A stretch of DNA of 64,000 nucleotides, from NCBI GenBank assembly GCA_949126835.1, contig OX421502.1, forward strand, positions 40,943,473 through 41,007,472, read 5' to 3'. Position 1 is the first letter of the stretch, and each line of letters opens with the position of its first letter. The position numbers and the translations under genes were made by a program. The DNA is from Anisus vortex (lineage: Eukaryota > Mollusca > Gastropoda > Planorbidae). The notes below the pieces were generated by a model that searched no databases, was not told the DNA's origin, and saw only the letters and a list, made by a program, of their open reading frames with translations. Of the stretch, positions 19,816 to 31,519 are shown one piece after another.

Positions 19816-22800
19816 TCATAAAACACTAGCTATATGTTTTCTAAACAGCTGATGTGAAATGTGCCATTCATTTCCAGCTTTAAATTGAAATACTTCAGAG
19901 CAAAATATGAAGAAAAGTCTCCAGTTGAAAGTTTGCTGCGCAGCATCTTTTTCATAGCGCAGTGCAAATATCTCATCAACTTTCACTTTGCTGGCATCCA
20001 TCTTGGCAAGCCACGCCTCTAGAGTCTTAGTGTAGTGAGTTCCGTTGACTACCCACCAGTCCACAAGACTGATGTCATTCTAAAGAAAATATTCAGAATT
20101 ATGGACCAGACTTCTACTCAGATTGAGAACTCATAATTCTTATTATAAAATAATTGGGAAATCTCCAAAACTTGACAAACAATTCTTAAGCCAATGTAGA
20201 TAGGTATGTGTAAAAATATAATTGAGTATTCCTTTCTAATTATAAAGCTCATTGTGTCGAGTGAATCAGCATTCAACAGTTGTCTGAGACCACTGCTTGG
20301 TTTATAACAGAATAATTCACAAACATTCCCAAAAATAGATAGTTACTGCTAAAAACAAACATATCTTTCTATATATCTAGCACCTTCAAATAATACATAT
20401 AAATAAATAAAAAATATTTTAAGAGCTGAAGAAATGACGGAAGTTAAATGACCCCAAAATAGAGTAAATGTCTTTGTTAAACCTGGCCTACCTGGAAAAA
20501 CAAAAAAAGGTCACAAGAAGGCATAGTTCCACCAGTGAAAAAGTTTTTGGCCATCCACTCAGTATCAGAGCCAGGCTTAATGTCAAAAGCATAAGGATTC
20601 TGTTTGTGGCAAAAAATTTGTACAAAAAGTAAACCATCGGGTTTCATCCAGGTTGAAACTTTGTGGAATAGAGCGTTGTAGTTTTTCATATGCTGAAAGA
20701 AGACAAAACACATCAAACAGAGGAATAGAATATTGTGTTTATTATAAACAATATTGTTTCCTAGATCTATAACATAAGAGTCTCTATGTACTGTTGGGGA
20801 GAGATAGTTTAATCATTGAAAACTATAACAAATTAATCTTTAGGCAGTGTATGTAGATGAGTCTTGTTTAATCAAATTGCACACCAGAAACTGTTTGAAA
20901 ATCTGGAAATTGTCTACAATGACAAGACATTCACTCCAAATAGAAAGAAAATATCAATAACAAGACATTCACTCCTGACAGAAAGAAATTATCAATAACA
21001 AGACATTAACTCCAGACAGAAAGAAAATATCAATAACAAGACATTAACTCCAGACAGAAAGAAAATAACAAGACATTCACTCCTGAAAGAAAGAAAATAT
21101 CAATAACAAGACATTCACTCCTAATAGAAAGAAAATATCAATAACAAGACATTAACTCCAGACAGAAAGAAAATATCAATAACCAGACATTCACTCCAAA
21201 TAGAAAGAAAATATCAATAATAAGACATTAACTCCAGACAGAAAGAAAATATCAATAACAAGACATTCACTCCAAATAGAAAGAAAATATCAATAACAAG
21301 ACATTCACTCCAGACAGAAAGAAAATATCAATAATAAGACATTCACTCCAGACAGAAAGAAAATATCAATAATAAGACATTCACTCCAGACAGAAAGAAA
21401 ATATCAATAACAAGACATTCACTCCAAATAGAAAGAAAATATCAATAACAAGACATTAACTCCAGACAGAAAGAAAATATCAATAACAAGACATTAACTC
21501 CAGACTGAAAGAAAATATCAATTAATATCAATAACAAGACATTAACTCCAGACAGAAAGAAAATATCAATAACAAGACATTAACTCCAGACAGAAAGAAA
21601 ATATCAATAACAAGACATTAACTCCAGACAGAAAGAAAATATCAATAACAAGACATTAACTCCAGACAGAAAGTAAATATTAATAACAAGACATTAACTC
21701 CTGACAGAAAGAAAATATCAATAACAAAACATTAACTCCAGACAGAAAGAAAATATCAATAATAAGACATTAACTCCAGACAGAAAGAAAATATCAATAA
21801 CAAGACATTAACTCCAGACAGAAAGAAAATATCAATAATAAGACATTCACTCCTGACAGAAAGAAAATATCAATAACAAGACATTCACTCCAGACAGAAA
21901 GAAAATATCAATAACAAGACATTAACTCCAGACGGAAAGAAAAAATCAATAACAAGACATTAACTCCAGACAGAAAGAAAATATCAATAAGAAGACATTA
22001 ACTCCAGACAGAAAGAAAATATCAATAACAAGACATTAACTCCAGACAGAAAGAAAATATGAATAACAAGACATTAACTCCAGACAGAAAGAAAATATCA
22101 ATAACAAGACATTCACTCCAGACAGAAAGAAAATATCAATAATAAGACATTCACTCCTGACAGAAAGAAAATATCAATAATAAGACATTATCTCCAGACA
22201 GAAAGAAAATATCAATAACAAGACATTAACTCCAGACAGAAAGAAAATATCAATAACAAGACATTAACTCCAGACAGAAAGAAAATATCAATAACAAGAC
22301 ATTCACTCCAGACAGAAAGAAAATATCAATAACAAGACATTAACTCCAGACGGAAAGAAAATATCAATAACAAGACATTCACTCCAGACAGAAAGAAAAT
22401 ATCAATAACAAGACATTAACACCAGACAGAAAGAAAATATCAATAACAAGACATTAACTCCAGACAGAAAGAAAATATCAATAACAAGACATTAACTCCA
22501 GACAGAAAGAAAATATCAATAACAAGACATTCACTCCAAATAGAAAGAAAATATCAATAACAAGACATTAACTCCAGACAGAAAGAAAATATCAATAACA
22601 AGACATTAACTCCAGACAGAAAGAAAATAACAATTAATATCAATAACAAGACATTAACTCCAGACAGAAAGAAAATATCAATAACAAGACATTAACTCCA
22701 GACAGAAAGAAAATATCAATAACAAGACATTAACTCCAGACAGAAAGAAAATATCAATAACAAGACATTAACTCCAGACAAAAAGAAAATATCAATAACA

Positions 22801-25800
22801 AGACATTAACTCCAGACAGAAAGAAAATATCAATAAGAAGACATTAACTCCAGACAGAAAGAAAATATCAATAACAAGACATTAACTCCAGACAGAAAGA
22901 AAATATCAATAACAAGACATTAACTCCAGACAGAAAGAAAATATCAATAACAAGACATTAACTCCAGACAGAAAGAAAATATCAATAACAAGACATTAAC
23001 TCCAGACAGAAAGAAAATATCAATAACAAGACATTAACTCCAGACAGAAAGAAAATATCAATAACAAGTCATTAACTCCAGACAGAAAGAAAATATCAAT
23101 AACAAGACATTAACTCTAGACAGAAAGAAAATATCAATAACAAGACATTCACTCCAGACAGAAAGAAAATATCAATAACAAGACATTAACTCCTGAAAAA
23201 ATGTGTTTCGATAACAAGACATTCACTCAAAACATCCACTCCATACAGAAAAAAAGCATTAGAATATGAAGAAAAACTAAATTTAAAATCATTTTTTTTT
23301 ATTTCAGGTTTTATGTTTTCATGACATTTTCATACATTTTCTTTTTTTAAATAATTTACTACTCTCACAAAATATAGATTAGGAAAAAATTTTTCTGTTA
23401 CCTCAAACATTTCAATGGATAGAATCCTATCAAACAATTCATCCGTTGTAAATGTGTTGGCATCTGCAGTGATGGCTTGAAGTCGTGAAGCATAAGACAA
23501 ACTCTCAGCTCGTTCCTGAATAAATGCTCTCTGTGTGTTGGAGTTTGACACACAAGTCACTTTGCAGTTTGGAAATTTCTCCAGGATGTAAAGTGTGAGT
23601 GAACCCCACCCACAGCCCAGATCCTGTACAAGAAAATACATTATTATTACATTTGAATCATGGAAAATAAATTTGAATCATGGAAAAATAAATTTGAATC
23701 ATGGAAAATAAATTTGAATCATGGAAAATAAATTTAATTCATGGAAAATAAATTTGAATCATGGAAAATAAATTTGAATCATGGAAAATAAATTTTCCAG
23801 TCAGTATAATTTTATGGCTGAAGCAAACTATTTTCAGTTGCCCATGACAGTTGCATGATAGTTTTGGGAATAGTGTATACTTTAAAAAAATAATTTAAAA
23901 AAACAAAAACATAATGGGGGCATAAATAAATATGGCTTTTTAAATTTTCAAATACATGGCAGGAATCATAAAAATACTTAAAGTTTCCTTCCAACCTGTT
24001 TCCCTTCAACCCGCTCCAACCAGTTTCCCTTCAACCCACTCCAACCAGTTTCCCTTCAACCCACTCCAACCTGTTTCCCTTCAACCCACTCCAACCAGTT
24101 TCCCTTCAACCCACTCCAACCTGTTTCCCTTCAACCCAATCCAACCTGTTTCCCTTCAACCCGCTCCAACCAGTTTCCCTTCAACCCACTCCAACCAGTT
24201 TCCCTTCAACCCACTCCAACCTGTTTCCCTTCAACCCAATCCAACCTGTTTCCCTTCAACCCACTCCAACCAGTTTCCCTTCAACCCACTCCAACCTGTT
24301 TCCCTTCAACCCGCTCCAACCTGTTTCCCTTCAACCCACTCCAACCTGTTTCCCTTCAACCCACTCCAACCTGTTTCCCTTCAACCCACTCCAACCTGTT
24401 TCCCTTCAACCCACTCCAACCTGTTTCCCTTCAACCCACTCCAACCTGTTTCCCTTCAACCCGCTCCAACCTGTTTCCCTTCAACCCGCTCCAACCTGTT
24501 TCCCTTCAACCCGCTCCAACCTGTTTCCCTTCAACCCACTCCAACCTGTTTCCCTTCAACCCGCTCCAACCTGTTTCCCTTCAACCCACTCCAACCTGTT
24601 TCCCTTCAACCCACTCCAACCTGTTTCCCTTCAACCCACTCCAACCTGTTTCCCTTCAACCCAATCCAACCTGTTTCCCTTCAACCCACTCCAACCAGTT
24701 TCCCTTCAACCCACTCCAACCTGTTTCCCTTCAACCCGCTCCAACCTGTTTCCCTTCAACCCACTCCAACCTGTTTCCCTTCAACCCACTCCAACCTGTT
24801 TCCCTTCAACCCACTCCAACCTGTTTCCCTTCAACCCAATCCAACCTGTTTCCCTTCAACCCAATCCAACCTGTTTCCCTTCAACCCACTCCAACCTGTT
24901 TCCCTTCAACCCACTCCAACCTGTTTCCCTTCAACCCACTCCAACCTGTTTCCCTTCAACCCAATCCAACCTGTTTCCCTTCAACCCACTCCAACCTGTT
25001 TCCCTTCAACCCACTCCAACCTGTTTCCCTTCAACCCACTCCAACCTGTTTCCCTTCAACCCAATCCAACCTGTTTCCCTTCAACCCACTCCAACCTGTT
25101 TCCCTTCAACCCAATCCAACCTGTTTCCCTTCAACCCAATCCAACCTGTTTCCCTTCAACCCACTCCAACCTGTTTCCCTTCAACCCACTGATCATTGTA
25201 GTTTTTAATCTGATTGTTAAAAAAAAAGAATCATCATAATTCTTATCTTCTTTATATTAATTTTTATTAAATTAAACGTTACAGAGGCTGTCAGAGGTTC
25301 CTTCTATAAAGAAGAATATGGCTACACTGAAAGCATCAATTTTATTGTTTGGAAATGTTTGAACAACAAAAAATTATCAGAATATTGATCCATTCTTAAA
25401 AATTCTTTATCTTTAAAACAAAAACAAAAAAAAAGTTTTTCAAAGAGTTGAATAGACAAGGTTGTACCATGACAGACTGTCCATCTTGAATCTGTGCTCT
25501 TTCACAATACAATGCAAGTGTAGCATCTTCAGCTAATGCAAAACAAAAGATGAAGTTTTATTCAAACATTTCAGATAAATCTATTAAAGACTTAAGACAT
25601 TCTCAAATGGACACAAAAGTAGGTAAAAGGTGAAAACAAGTCTTGTCTTATTTAATATGATAGATGTAACAGAAACTTTTTCTTTGACAGAAGATTATTG
25701 TGTGAATAAACATCAATGAAAACAGAAGACATTGATTGAAATAATTTTATAATTCATTTCAATCTGATTAAATTTTTCTTCTTACTTAAATTCCCACTGG

Positions 25801-28800
25801 TGTAGACTAAAAGACCAGTGCCCGAATTCTATTAAGATTTCCAAATGGTGGATGAACAGTATTTATTTTTGTAACTACAAGATAAGAGGAGATTGTGTGG
25901 CTAAGAGAAAACTTTGTGGATTTTAGAGTTATAAGTTTTAAAGTCTTGCACAAAAAGATTCAGCCTTTTAAACAAATAAATAACAACCTTCATCAAGTGT
26001 AGTAACTCCTTCTGGCCAAACACAGCCACTGTATTTAAGTCTCTTGCCTAGAACCTAAAACACAAATGCAATAGATTGTTAAGAAGTCAACATTTTTTCA
26101 TTAAAAAAAAACAACCAATAAAACTGGAAAGAGAATAGTAATTTAAGTTGAAGTATGCACAAGTATATGAACATTTGTCAGAAATATAAAAAAAAAAATT
26201 ATTTTAAACACATTACACTAATGGGATGCTTTGTAATGAATAAGGGAGCAAACTCTATTAAGAAATACAGTAGCACTAGTTGGCACCTTAAATCCAATAC
26301 TAGGGCACCAGCCCAGCTGACTTTCTATTGTCTGAACATGTGACAGACACAATGCTTAACTGGCATTTTTTTTCTTCTTTAAATGATGTCAGATACTACT
26401 TAGCTGATATTTTGGGTAAATTATGTCAAGTACCCAAACTTGTATTTAATTTCTTCAGAGTTTACAACCAGTTGCTCGAATCCACATCATCCCAGCTAGA
26501 TGAATTAACAATTTTATACAAATATTATAAAATCATAATGAAAAAAAAAAGAAGAATTACTTGTAGAAAGAAATCTGTTGGAACTTCATAATGCTGCTCA
26601 TTGGCTGTATCTGTGTGTGTTGCAATCGGTGCAACACGTAAGCTATCCACAAATTTCTTTTTAAAGAAATGCTGCTTTTCAATGTCACCATTACATTCCA
26701 GCTTTTTGATCCATCCTTCTAAGCTTTGTTTTACCCCTTTGAAAATATATTCTTTATTATAATGCCATTCTTTTAAAAGGTTATTTTCTGTTTATTTAAA
26801 AAAATTAAATGTCAATAATATATTTAAAATGTGTATGTAAACATTAGACATCGCTCTACCTGGTCAAATTATGGGACATGCTGGCCTAGCAACAGCGCAC
26901 TTGAATAGCTTACAGAAGATCCTGAGTTCAAATCATTGAGAAGACTAGGATTTGTTACCAGGACCGAAGGGTGTCCCTGAGTCTACCCACCGCCAATGGA
27001 TACCTGACATTAGTTGGAACTAAGTAAAGGCAGCTGGGCATTACGATCACATAATCCCCTAGTATGCATTGGCTGTGAGGCATGGACAATGAACAAAAAA
27101 ATGACTGCATATTTGGAAAGTGCAGAGATGTGGCTCTATAGAAGAATGCAGCGAGTGGCATGGACAAATAAAATATCTAATGTGGAGCTGCTAAAAAGGC
27201 CAAACACTAACAGATAAATAATTGTAAAGATTATGAAAAGAAAATCAACGTTAGTAGGCCACATAATTAGAAAAGAAAATATAATAAATGGAAAGCCAGA
27301 AAGAAAGAAACGCAGGGGAAGACAGAGAAAGAAGATACTAGATGATCTAACGGAGTGGCATGGCATGGCAGGAACAACGGAAACGTTGGAGTTTGCCAGA
27401 ATAAAAGATACGTGGAAATTAAGACATGATCGCCTCAACCACCCGGCATGGGACCTTATGATGATGATGATACATTGGCCACAGAATCAGATCAAAACGC
27501 TACCATGATAAGCTGTTTAAAAGTAAGTAAATGGGAGAACAAAGATAAACTGAGTGTAATATACGGTAGTCTACATGCATATATTAAATATAAGTATTTA
27601 AACAGCAACACAAGAATCTAAACTGATAATATTTTTCTCTATGCAGTGTCCATGTAGATATAAGTTTTTTCAATAATTTAAACTCAAAGGTATAGATGAG
27701 CAAATTTAATGGGGCCTTAATAATTAAAATCTTGCCGCGTTATTCCATTATTTAGTTAAACTGGGGTAACATATATAATATATCATATATAATTTGAAAA
27801 TAATGTTTATTTTGACTTGTGAGAGTGTAGGGCGTAGGGCATAGGCCTACAGCTCATTGCCTTTGTAAATAGTGTAATTATAATATTAGTCATTAGTCAC
27901 ATAGTTATAAAGGGTTAGGGTTGCAAGGAACAACAAACGTTATTTTAATGTAAACATATAGATTTTCAGCTAAATAAACGTGACCAAACAAATATGTTTG
28001 TATGGAATAAATTAAATTTAAAGCAATAAAGCTATTAATGTGCCGCATATAAGTCATATTATCATTCTAGTCTTCTTAAAAAACTTCAATACTTTGGCAT
28101 TTCTGGTCCCTTACATCAATGGATTCAGGACTTTCTTATAGGCAGAGAACAAACAGTGATAATAAATGGCTCTAAGTCATCACCAATAACAGTAAACTCA
28201 GGAGTTCCACAAGGAACTGATCTAGGGCCCCTACTATTTCTAATTTACATTAATGATCTGCCAAATGGCATCAACACAGGAACAAAAGTAAGATTATTTG
28301 CAGATGATTGCATAATTTATAATTATAGAATAATAAAGACAGGAAAAGATAGTGAACGTTTACAAAAAGACCTAGATGAACTACAAAAATGGGAATCAAA
28401 CTGGAGTACATGTATGTCTTTTCACCCAGAAAAATGCCAACTAATAAGGGTATCCAAGAAAAAGAAACAAATAATAGCAAACTACTTCATTCATGGTAAA
28501 GAACTAACTCAAACTAACAATGCTAAGTATCTGGGAGTAACAATAAATGATAAGTTATCTTGGGACCCTCATATTGATGAAGTAATTAAAAAATCAAACA
28601 AAACATTAGGATTCATAAAAAGGAACTTCTACAAATTTAATAAGAATATAAAACTAAAATGCTATCTCACATTAGTTAGGCCTATACTAGAATATGCTGC
28701 ATCTGTATGGGAACAAATTCAAAAAAGAGCTGCAAGGTTCATAACTAGTGAATATTCCCAATTAACAAGAGTAACACCATTAGTCAAATCACTAAACCTA

Positions 28801-31507
28801 GAAACACTAGAGGGCAGAAGGGCAAAGAGTAAAGTAGTAATAATACATAAGGAATTAAACTCTAATTTAGAAAGGAAGTGACTATTCGTACACCCGTGTA
28901 CGGATAACTATTCGTACACGGCATGCGCACTGATAATTAAATTCGACTGCGCATTTCTTTTGCGCATTAACAAATATTTAAAAATCTTAAGGCTATAGAC
29001 TGGTGTATTTTACCAAGTATTACTGGCCTAGCGGTTAGAACGGTGCGCTGTTATATGAGGGGAGAGGTTCTACCCTCCGGTCAGCCGCTGTTAATTTTTT
29101 TTTTATTCAATTTTAGTATATCCAGTTTTTTTTTTTTTTAATTTACTCTTTTCTAATATTGTTAGTCCTGGTTAAACTTGTAGTTTTGTTAAGTTAATTT
29201 CTTTGGCTTTTCTTTATGCATCATAATGTAATCCTATCTTATATTATCTTATACATTACAGACGCTCCTTCTATAAAGAAGATTATTGCGTCCTACGCTC
29301 ATCCGTGGTCCGAGTCTAGTCTTGCATTTTTATTAATGTTATCGACCTTATAGTTATAGTATAGGCCTTCTTTAAGTACTTATAGTTTATAGATACCTTT
29401 GTTTATAAATGATAATATAAATAAGCCTATATATATATAGGCTTTATATAGCCTATAGCCTATATATAGGCCTATATATACCGGTACCGGTAGGCTATAT
29501 ATAGGGGAGAAGGGGGCACGTTGATACACATTTTACATTTTTGTACATTAATTGCAAACCATTATATTTAGAGTGGATATAAATACTTTTATTGGTTCCC
29601 CTAGGTATCCTGCATTTTTTTTATCTACAAATTGTATTCATTTGAACATATTTAAAATAAATATAGCTCTAAAAGCAATGTAAAATATTTTGTATCAACT
29701 TACCCCGTGTAGGGGCAAGATGATACACATTATGGGGCAAGCTGATACATTGAATAAGATTTAATAATTACACTAATACAGTGACAATTTAACAAAGTAA
29801 ACAACCCAAAACTATTATTTTATTGTTTATTTTATTATTTAGAACAATTTTTGTCAATAAAACTTCTATCGTATCCCCAAGTTGGGACTTTCTTTTACAT
29901 CTTCGCACCATCTGAAACAATTAAAAATATTAATATCCCTGGTAATTTAATACAGTTAAACTAAATTTTAAAATCGCAATAATCGTAAAAAAATATGATA
30001 AATAATAGTTTAATAGTAATGTATTTAATTAAACCTTTTTATTAGATGCCTGTATAAGGCCTAAGCATTAAATTTAAACCCCTAGGCTAGTTCTAATAAA
30101 TAGGAATAACACTAGCTAGACATAAAAAGTAAAGCAAAAATAAATGAAAATGATTTAAATGTAAGCTAAACTCAATGAACCTAACACTCTATTTAAATAT
30201 AAATACATTTTTGTAAAAAATAAATATTATTCTATGTTTAAATGCTTCTTCAAAGGGGTAGGTAGGTAACTGGATATTGTATCAATGTGCCCCGAAACGG
30301 CTGTATCAACTTGCCCCACTACACCACATTGCCTTAATTCGACTACATTAAAAACAAAACGCAAAAAACATAATCGTAATTTAAATAAAAGTATTCAGGA
30401 ATCCCCATTTAACCTAAATAAAAAGATGATGAAATAAAAGTACTTACCGTGTCTGTGAAATCTCTTACGTAATAGTAAATCAATATTTTTCAAATTTCAA
30501 TTTTCCTCACAGTATTATCAATTTTGATACGAGCGAAGCCATTTGTTTATCGAAAGTAGGGAAAGTAGAAAGCTATTTCCCGTACTAACTCTTCTGTGCA
30601 TACGTAGTATAATAGCTGTAAAAAACAATTTGTATCAACCTGCCCCCGTATCAACCTGCCCCCTCTCCCCTATAATTGCTTGATGTTCTGTTTCCGAGAC
30701 TGAATAAAGTGTTGTGAAGAAATTTTACTGGTTTTGTTGTATGGTATTGTATGTTATTTGACATAAAAGACCCGTCTGAATTATTTATAAATATAATGAT
30801 AAACTATAATAAAAAAAAAACAACAGTAAAAGTAATTTGCTAAGTATTAAAAAAAAATAACTATTATAACTACGACTGACAGGAGGGTAGAACCTGTCCC
30901 CTCTTTATACAACACACAACAAATAGATTCAGCGCTGGTTTTGAGGCAGTCAATTATAATCATCACTGCGCATGTCGTGTACGGATAGACCAGTAGTCTA
31001 TTCGTACACCGAGTGTACGAATAGTCATAGCCTTTAGAAATTTAACACAATAACAACCTGTTGCAAAGCTCAGATAAACATAAAGACAAAAACACTTTCC
31101 TTGTCCCTTATGCGAGAACAAATGCATATAAGTACTCTTTCTTCCCGAGTAGCATTCGGGCATGGAATGGGTTGCCTGAACAAACCAGGAAAACCAATAA
31201 CCTAACATCATTTAAAACATTAATAAAAATGCAAGACTAGACTCGGACCTCGGATGAGCGTAGGACGCAATAATCTTCTTTATAGAAGGAGCGTCTGTAA
31301 TGTATAAGATAATAGATATTATATATTTATTATTTAGTATAATTTAGTCCTATAGATTGATATAGTCTATAGGTCTACAATGGCCTTCATTTTCATATTT
31401 TTTTAGCAAAGTGAAAAGTCAACTGTAGGCCTAATACTAAACTAATAGTTATAATAGTTTTAACACGTTTAAAACAAACCTTGACGGAAAACATCGTCCG
31501 AATCCAT
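19816..31507 (-). CDS. CFAS/coclaurine N-methyltransferase-like SAM-dependent methyltransferase
   Basis: Seven exons on the minus strand: 31507-31480, 26736-26561, 26054-25988, 25532-25468, 23623-23402, 20692-20492 and 20079-19816. All are GT-AG with a continuous frame, giving a complete 340-residue protein. Family signatures: ANEQHYEVPTDFFL (end of exon 2), SAM-binding DLGCGWGS (residues 113-120), EMFEHMKNY across the exon 5/6 junction (183-191), FCHK, FFTGGTMPS, DWWVVNGTHYTKTLEAWL and a GNEW tail. In plant coclaurine N-methyltransferases and bacterial cyclopropane-fatty-acid synthases these motifs form the SAM and active sites; the Glu and His in EMFEH are the residues tied to catalysis in the plant enzymes. 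No signal peptide or membrane segment is seen, so it is probably cytosolic. The substrate cannot be deduced: it could be an amine or a lipid. Introns are crowded with minisatellites and transposons, yet all exons are intact. Confidence 0.93.
20915..23235. repeat. 38-bp minisatellite, about 60 copies, methyltransferase intron 5
   Basis: The unit joins GACATTAACTCCAGACAGAA to AGAAAATATCAATAACAA. Variants (TTCACT for TTAACT, AAATAG for CAGACAG, AATAATAAG) occur in clusters. Two copies carry an extra ATTAATATCAATAACAAG-type insertion at about 21520 and 22635, about 1.1 kb apart with similar neighbours, suggesting a large internal segmental duplication of the array. Confidence 0.95.
23645..23795. 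repeat. 20-bp tandem repeat, about 7 copies, methyltransferase intron 4
   Basis: The unit TTTGAATCATGGAAAATAAA repeats with one TTTAATTC variant; it begins within 30 bases of the exon 5 acceptor. Confidence 0.93.
23990..25195. repeat. 25-bp minisatellite, about 48 copies, methyltransferase intron 4
   Basis: The unit TTTCCCTTCAACCCACTCCA plus ACCTG varies only at ACT/GCT/AAT and at CTG/CAG. It is pyrimidine-rich on the plus strand and purine-rich on the transcribed minus strand. No stop occurs in one frame for 427 codons because 25 is not a multiple of three and the unit lacks stops. Confidence 0.95.
25283..25315 (-). mobile_element. Remnant of LINE 3' stem-loop tail
   Basis: GTTACAGAGGCTGTCAGAGG followed by TTCCTTCTATAAAGAAGA resembles the reverse of the LINE tail stem-loop; very short and degenerate. 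Confidence 0.4.
26875..27070 (+). mobile_element. tRNA-derived SINE, plus orientation
   Basis: The head CTGGCCTAGCAACAGCGCAC and GATCCTGAGTTCAAATC (A- and B-box-like) is followed by the SINE body AGGGTGTCCCTGAGTCTACC, TACCTGACATTAGTTGGAAC and CCCCTAGTATGCATTGGCTG. It abuts a LINE fragment. Confidence 0.8.
27070..27490 (+). mobile_element. LINE fragment, reverse-transcriptase C-terminal region
   Basis: Plus-strand reading gives CEAWTMNKKMTAYLESAEMW and LYRRMQRVAWTNKISNVELL, a stop, then LVGHIIRKENIINGKPERKK, RRGRQRKKILDDLTEW and a degraded tail ending in an ATGATG run. This is the standard C-terminal order of LINE ORF2 proteins (AEMW-RRM, GHI-RK, RGRQR). It is dead through a stop near 27214. 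Confidence 0.85.
28050..28873 (+). mobile_element. LINE reverse transcriptase, 5'-truncated, interrupted by a transposon
   Basis: Codes for the palm region of a non-LTR reverse transcriptase: LLKKLQYFGISGPLHQWIQD, then GVPQGTDLGPLLFLIYINDL, then the catalytic FADDCIIYN, and a thumb region with YLGVTINDKLSWD and LVRPILEYAASVWE. The frame is open for 241 codons to 28881. The missing C-terminal end resumes after the insertion, at 31033. Resembles CR1/Jockey-type LINEs; the precise clade is not determined. It lies in intron 1 of the methyltransferase gene, opposite in strand. Confidence 0.9.
29030..29098 (+). other. tRNA-like A/B-box segment inside the TIR element
   Basis: GGCCTAGCGGTTAGAACGG resembles an A box and GAGAGGTTCTACCCTCC a B box, about 30 bases apart. 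The B-box-like block recurs in inverted orientation at 30880-30905 near the other end of the same element, so it belongs to the long degenerate terminal repeats. Confidence 0.55.
29258..29345 (-). mobile_element. LINE 3' tail fragment, minus orientation
   Basis: ACATTACAGACGCTCCTTCT, AAAGAAGATTATTGCGTCCT and ATCCGTGGTCCGAGTCTAGT are the reverse complement of the LINE tail. Situated inside the TIR element, so the tail arrived before or after its mobilisation. Confidence 0.85.
29504..30670. mobile_element. 1.17-kb TIR element nested inside the TIR element
   Basis: Left end GGGGAGAAGGGGGCACGTTG then ATACA; right end (reverse complement) GGGGAGAGGGGGCAGGTTGA then TAC. It is bounded by TA on each side (29502-29503 and 30671-30672), consistent with a TA duplication. 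The interior repeats GGGGCAAG(A/C)TGATACA in both orientations (29714, 29737, near 30285 and 30310). No transposase is seen. Confidence 0.75.
31033..31315 (+). mobile_element. LINE 3' end, continuation after the insertion
   Basis: Continues the ORF interrupted at 28873. The C-terminal block is recognisable across small indels as AATRAWNGLPEQTRK-like sequence (31140-31200). The tail GGACCTCGGATGAGCGTAGG, then GACGC-AATAATCTTCT-TTAT-AGAAGGAGCGTC, ends in TAATGTATAAGATAATAGAT. Confidence 0.85.
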
Positions 31508-31519
31508 AGTTAGTCTTTT

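Larger units (their letters stand above)
28874..31032. mobile_element. 2.16-kb TIR DNA transposon inserted in the LINE
   Basis: Left end GGAAGTGACTATTCGTACAC and right end (reverse complement) GGCTATGACTATTCGTACAC are inverted repeats. They continue with weaker similarity for over 150 bp, including GTACACGGCATGCGCA versus GTACACGACATGCGCA. The flanks are an exact 8-bp direct repeat, TTTAGAAA (28866-28873 and 31033-31040), which restores the LINE reading frame when one copy is removed. No transposase is seen, so it is non-autonomous. An 8-bp duplication with GG termini does not settle the superfamily (hAT, P and Merlin all make about 8 bp). Confidence 0.88.

Noticed and set aside
23956..25239. 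427-codon open frame rich in Pro, Phe, Ser and Thr
   Set aside because: It is entirely the translation of a 25-bp minisatellite. The unit has no stop in any phase, and the array lies in an intron of a minus-strand gene with intact splice sites on both sides.
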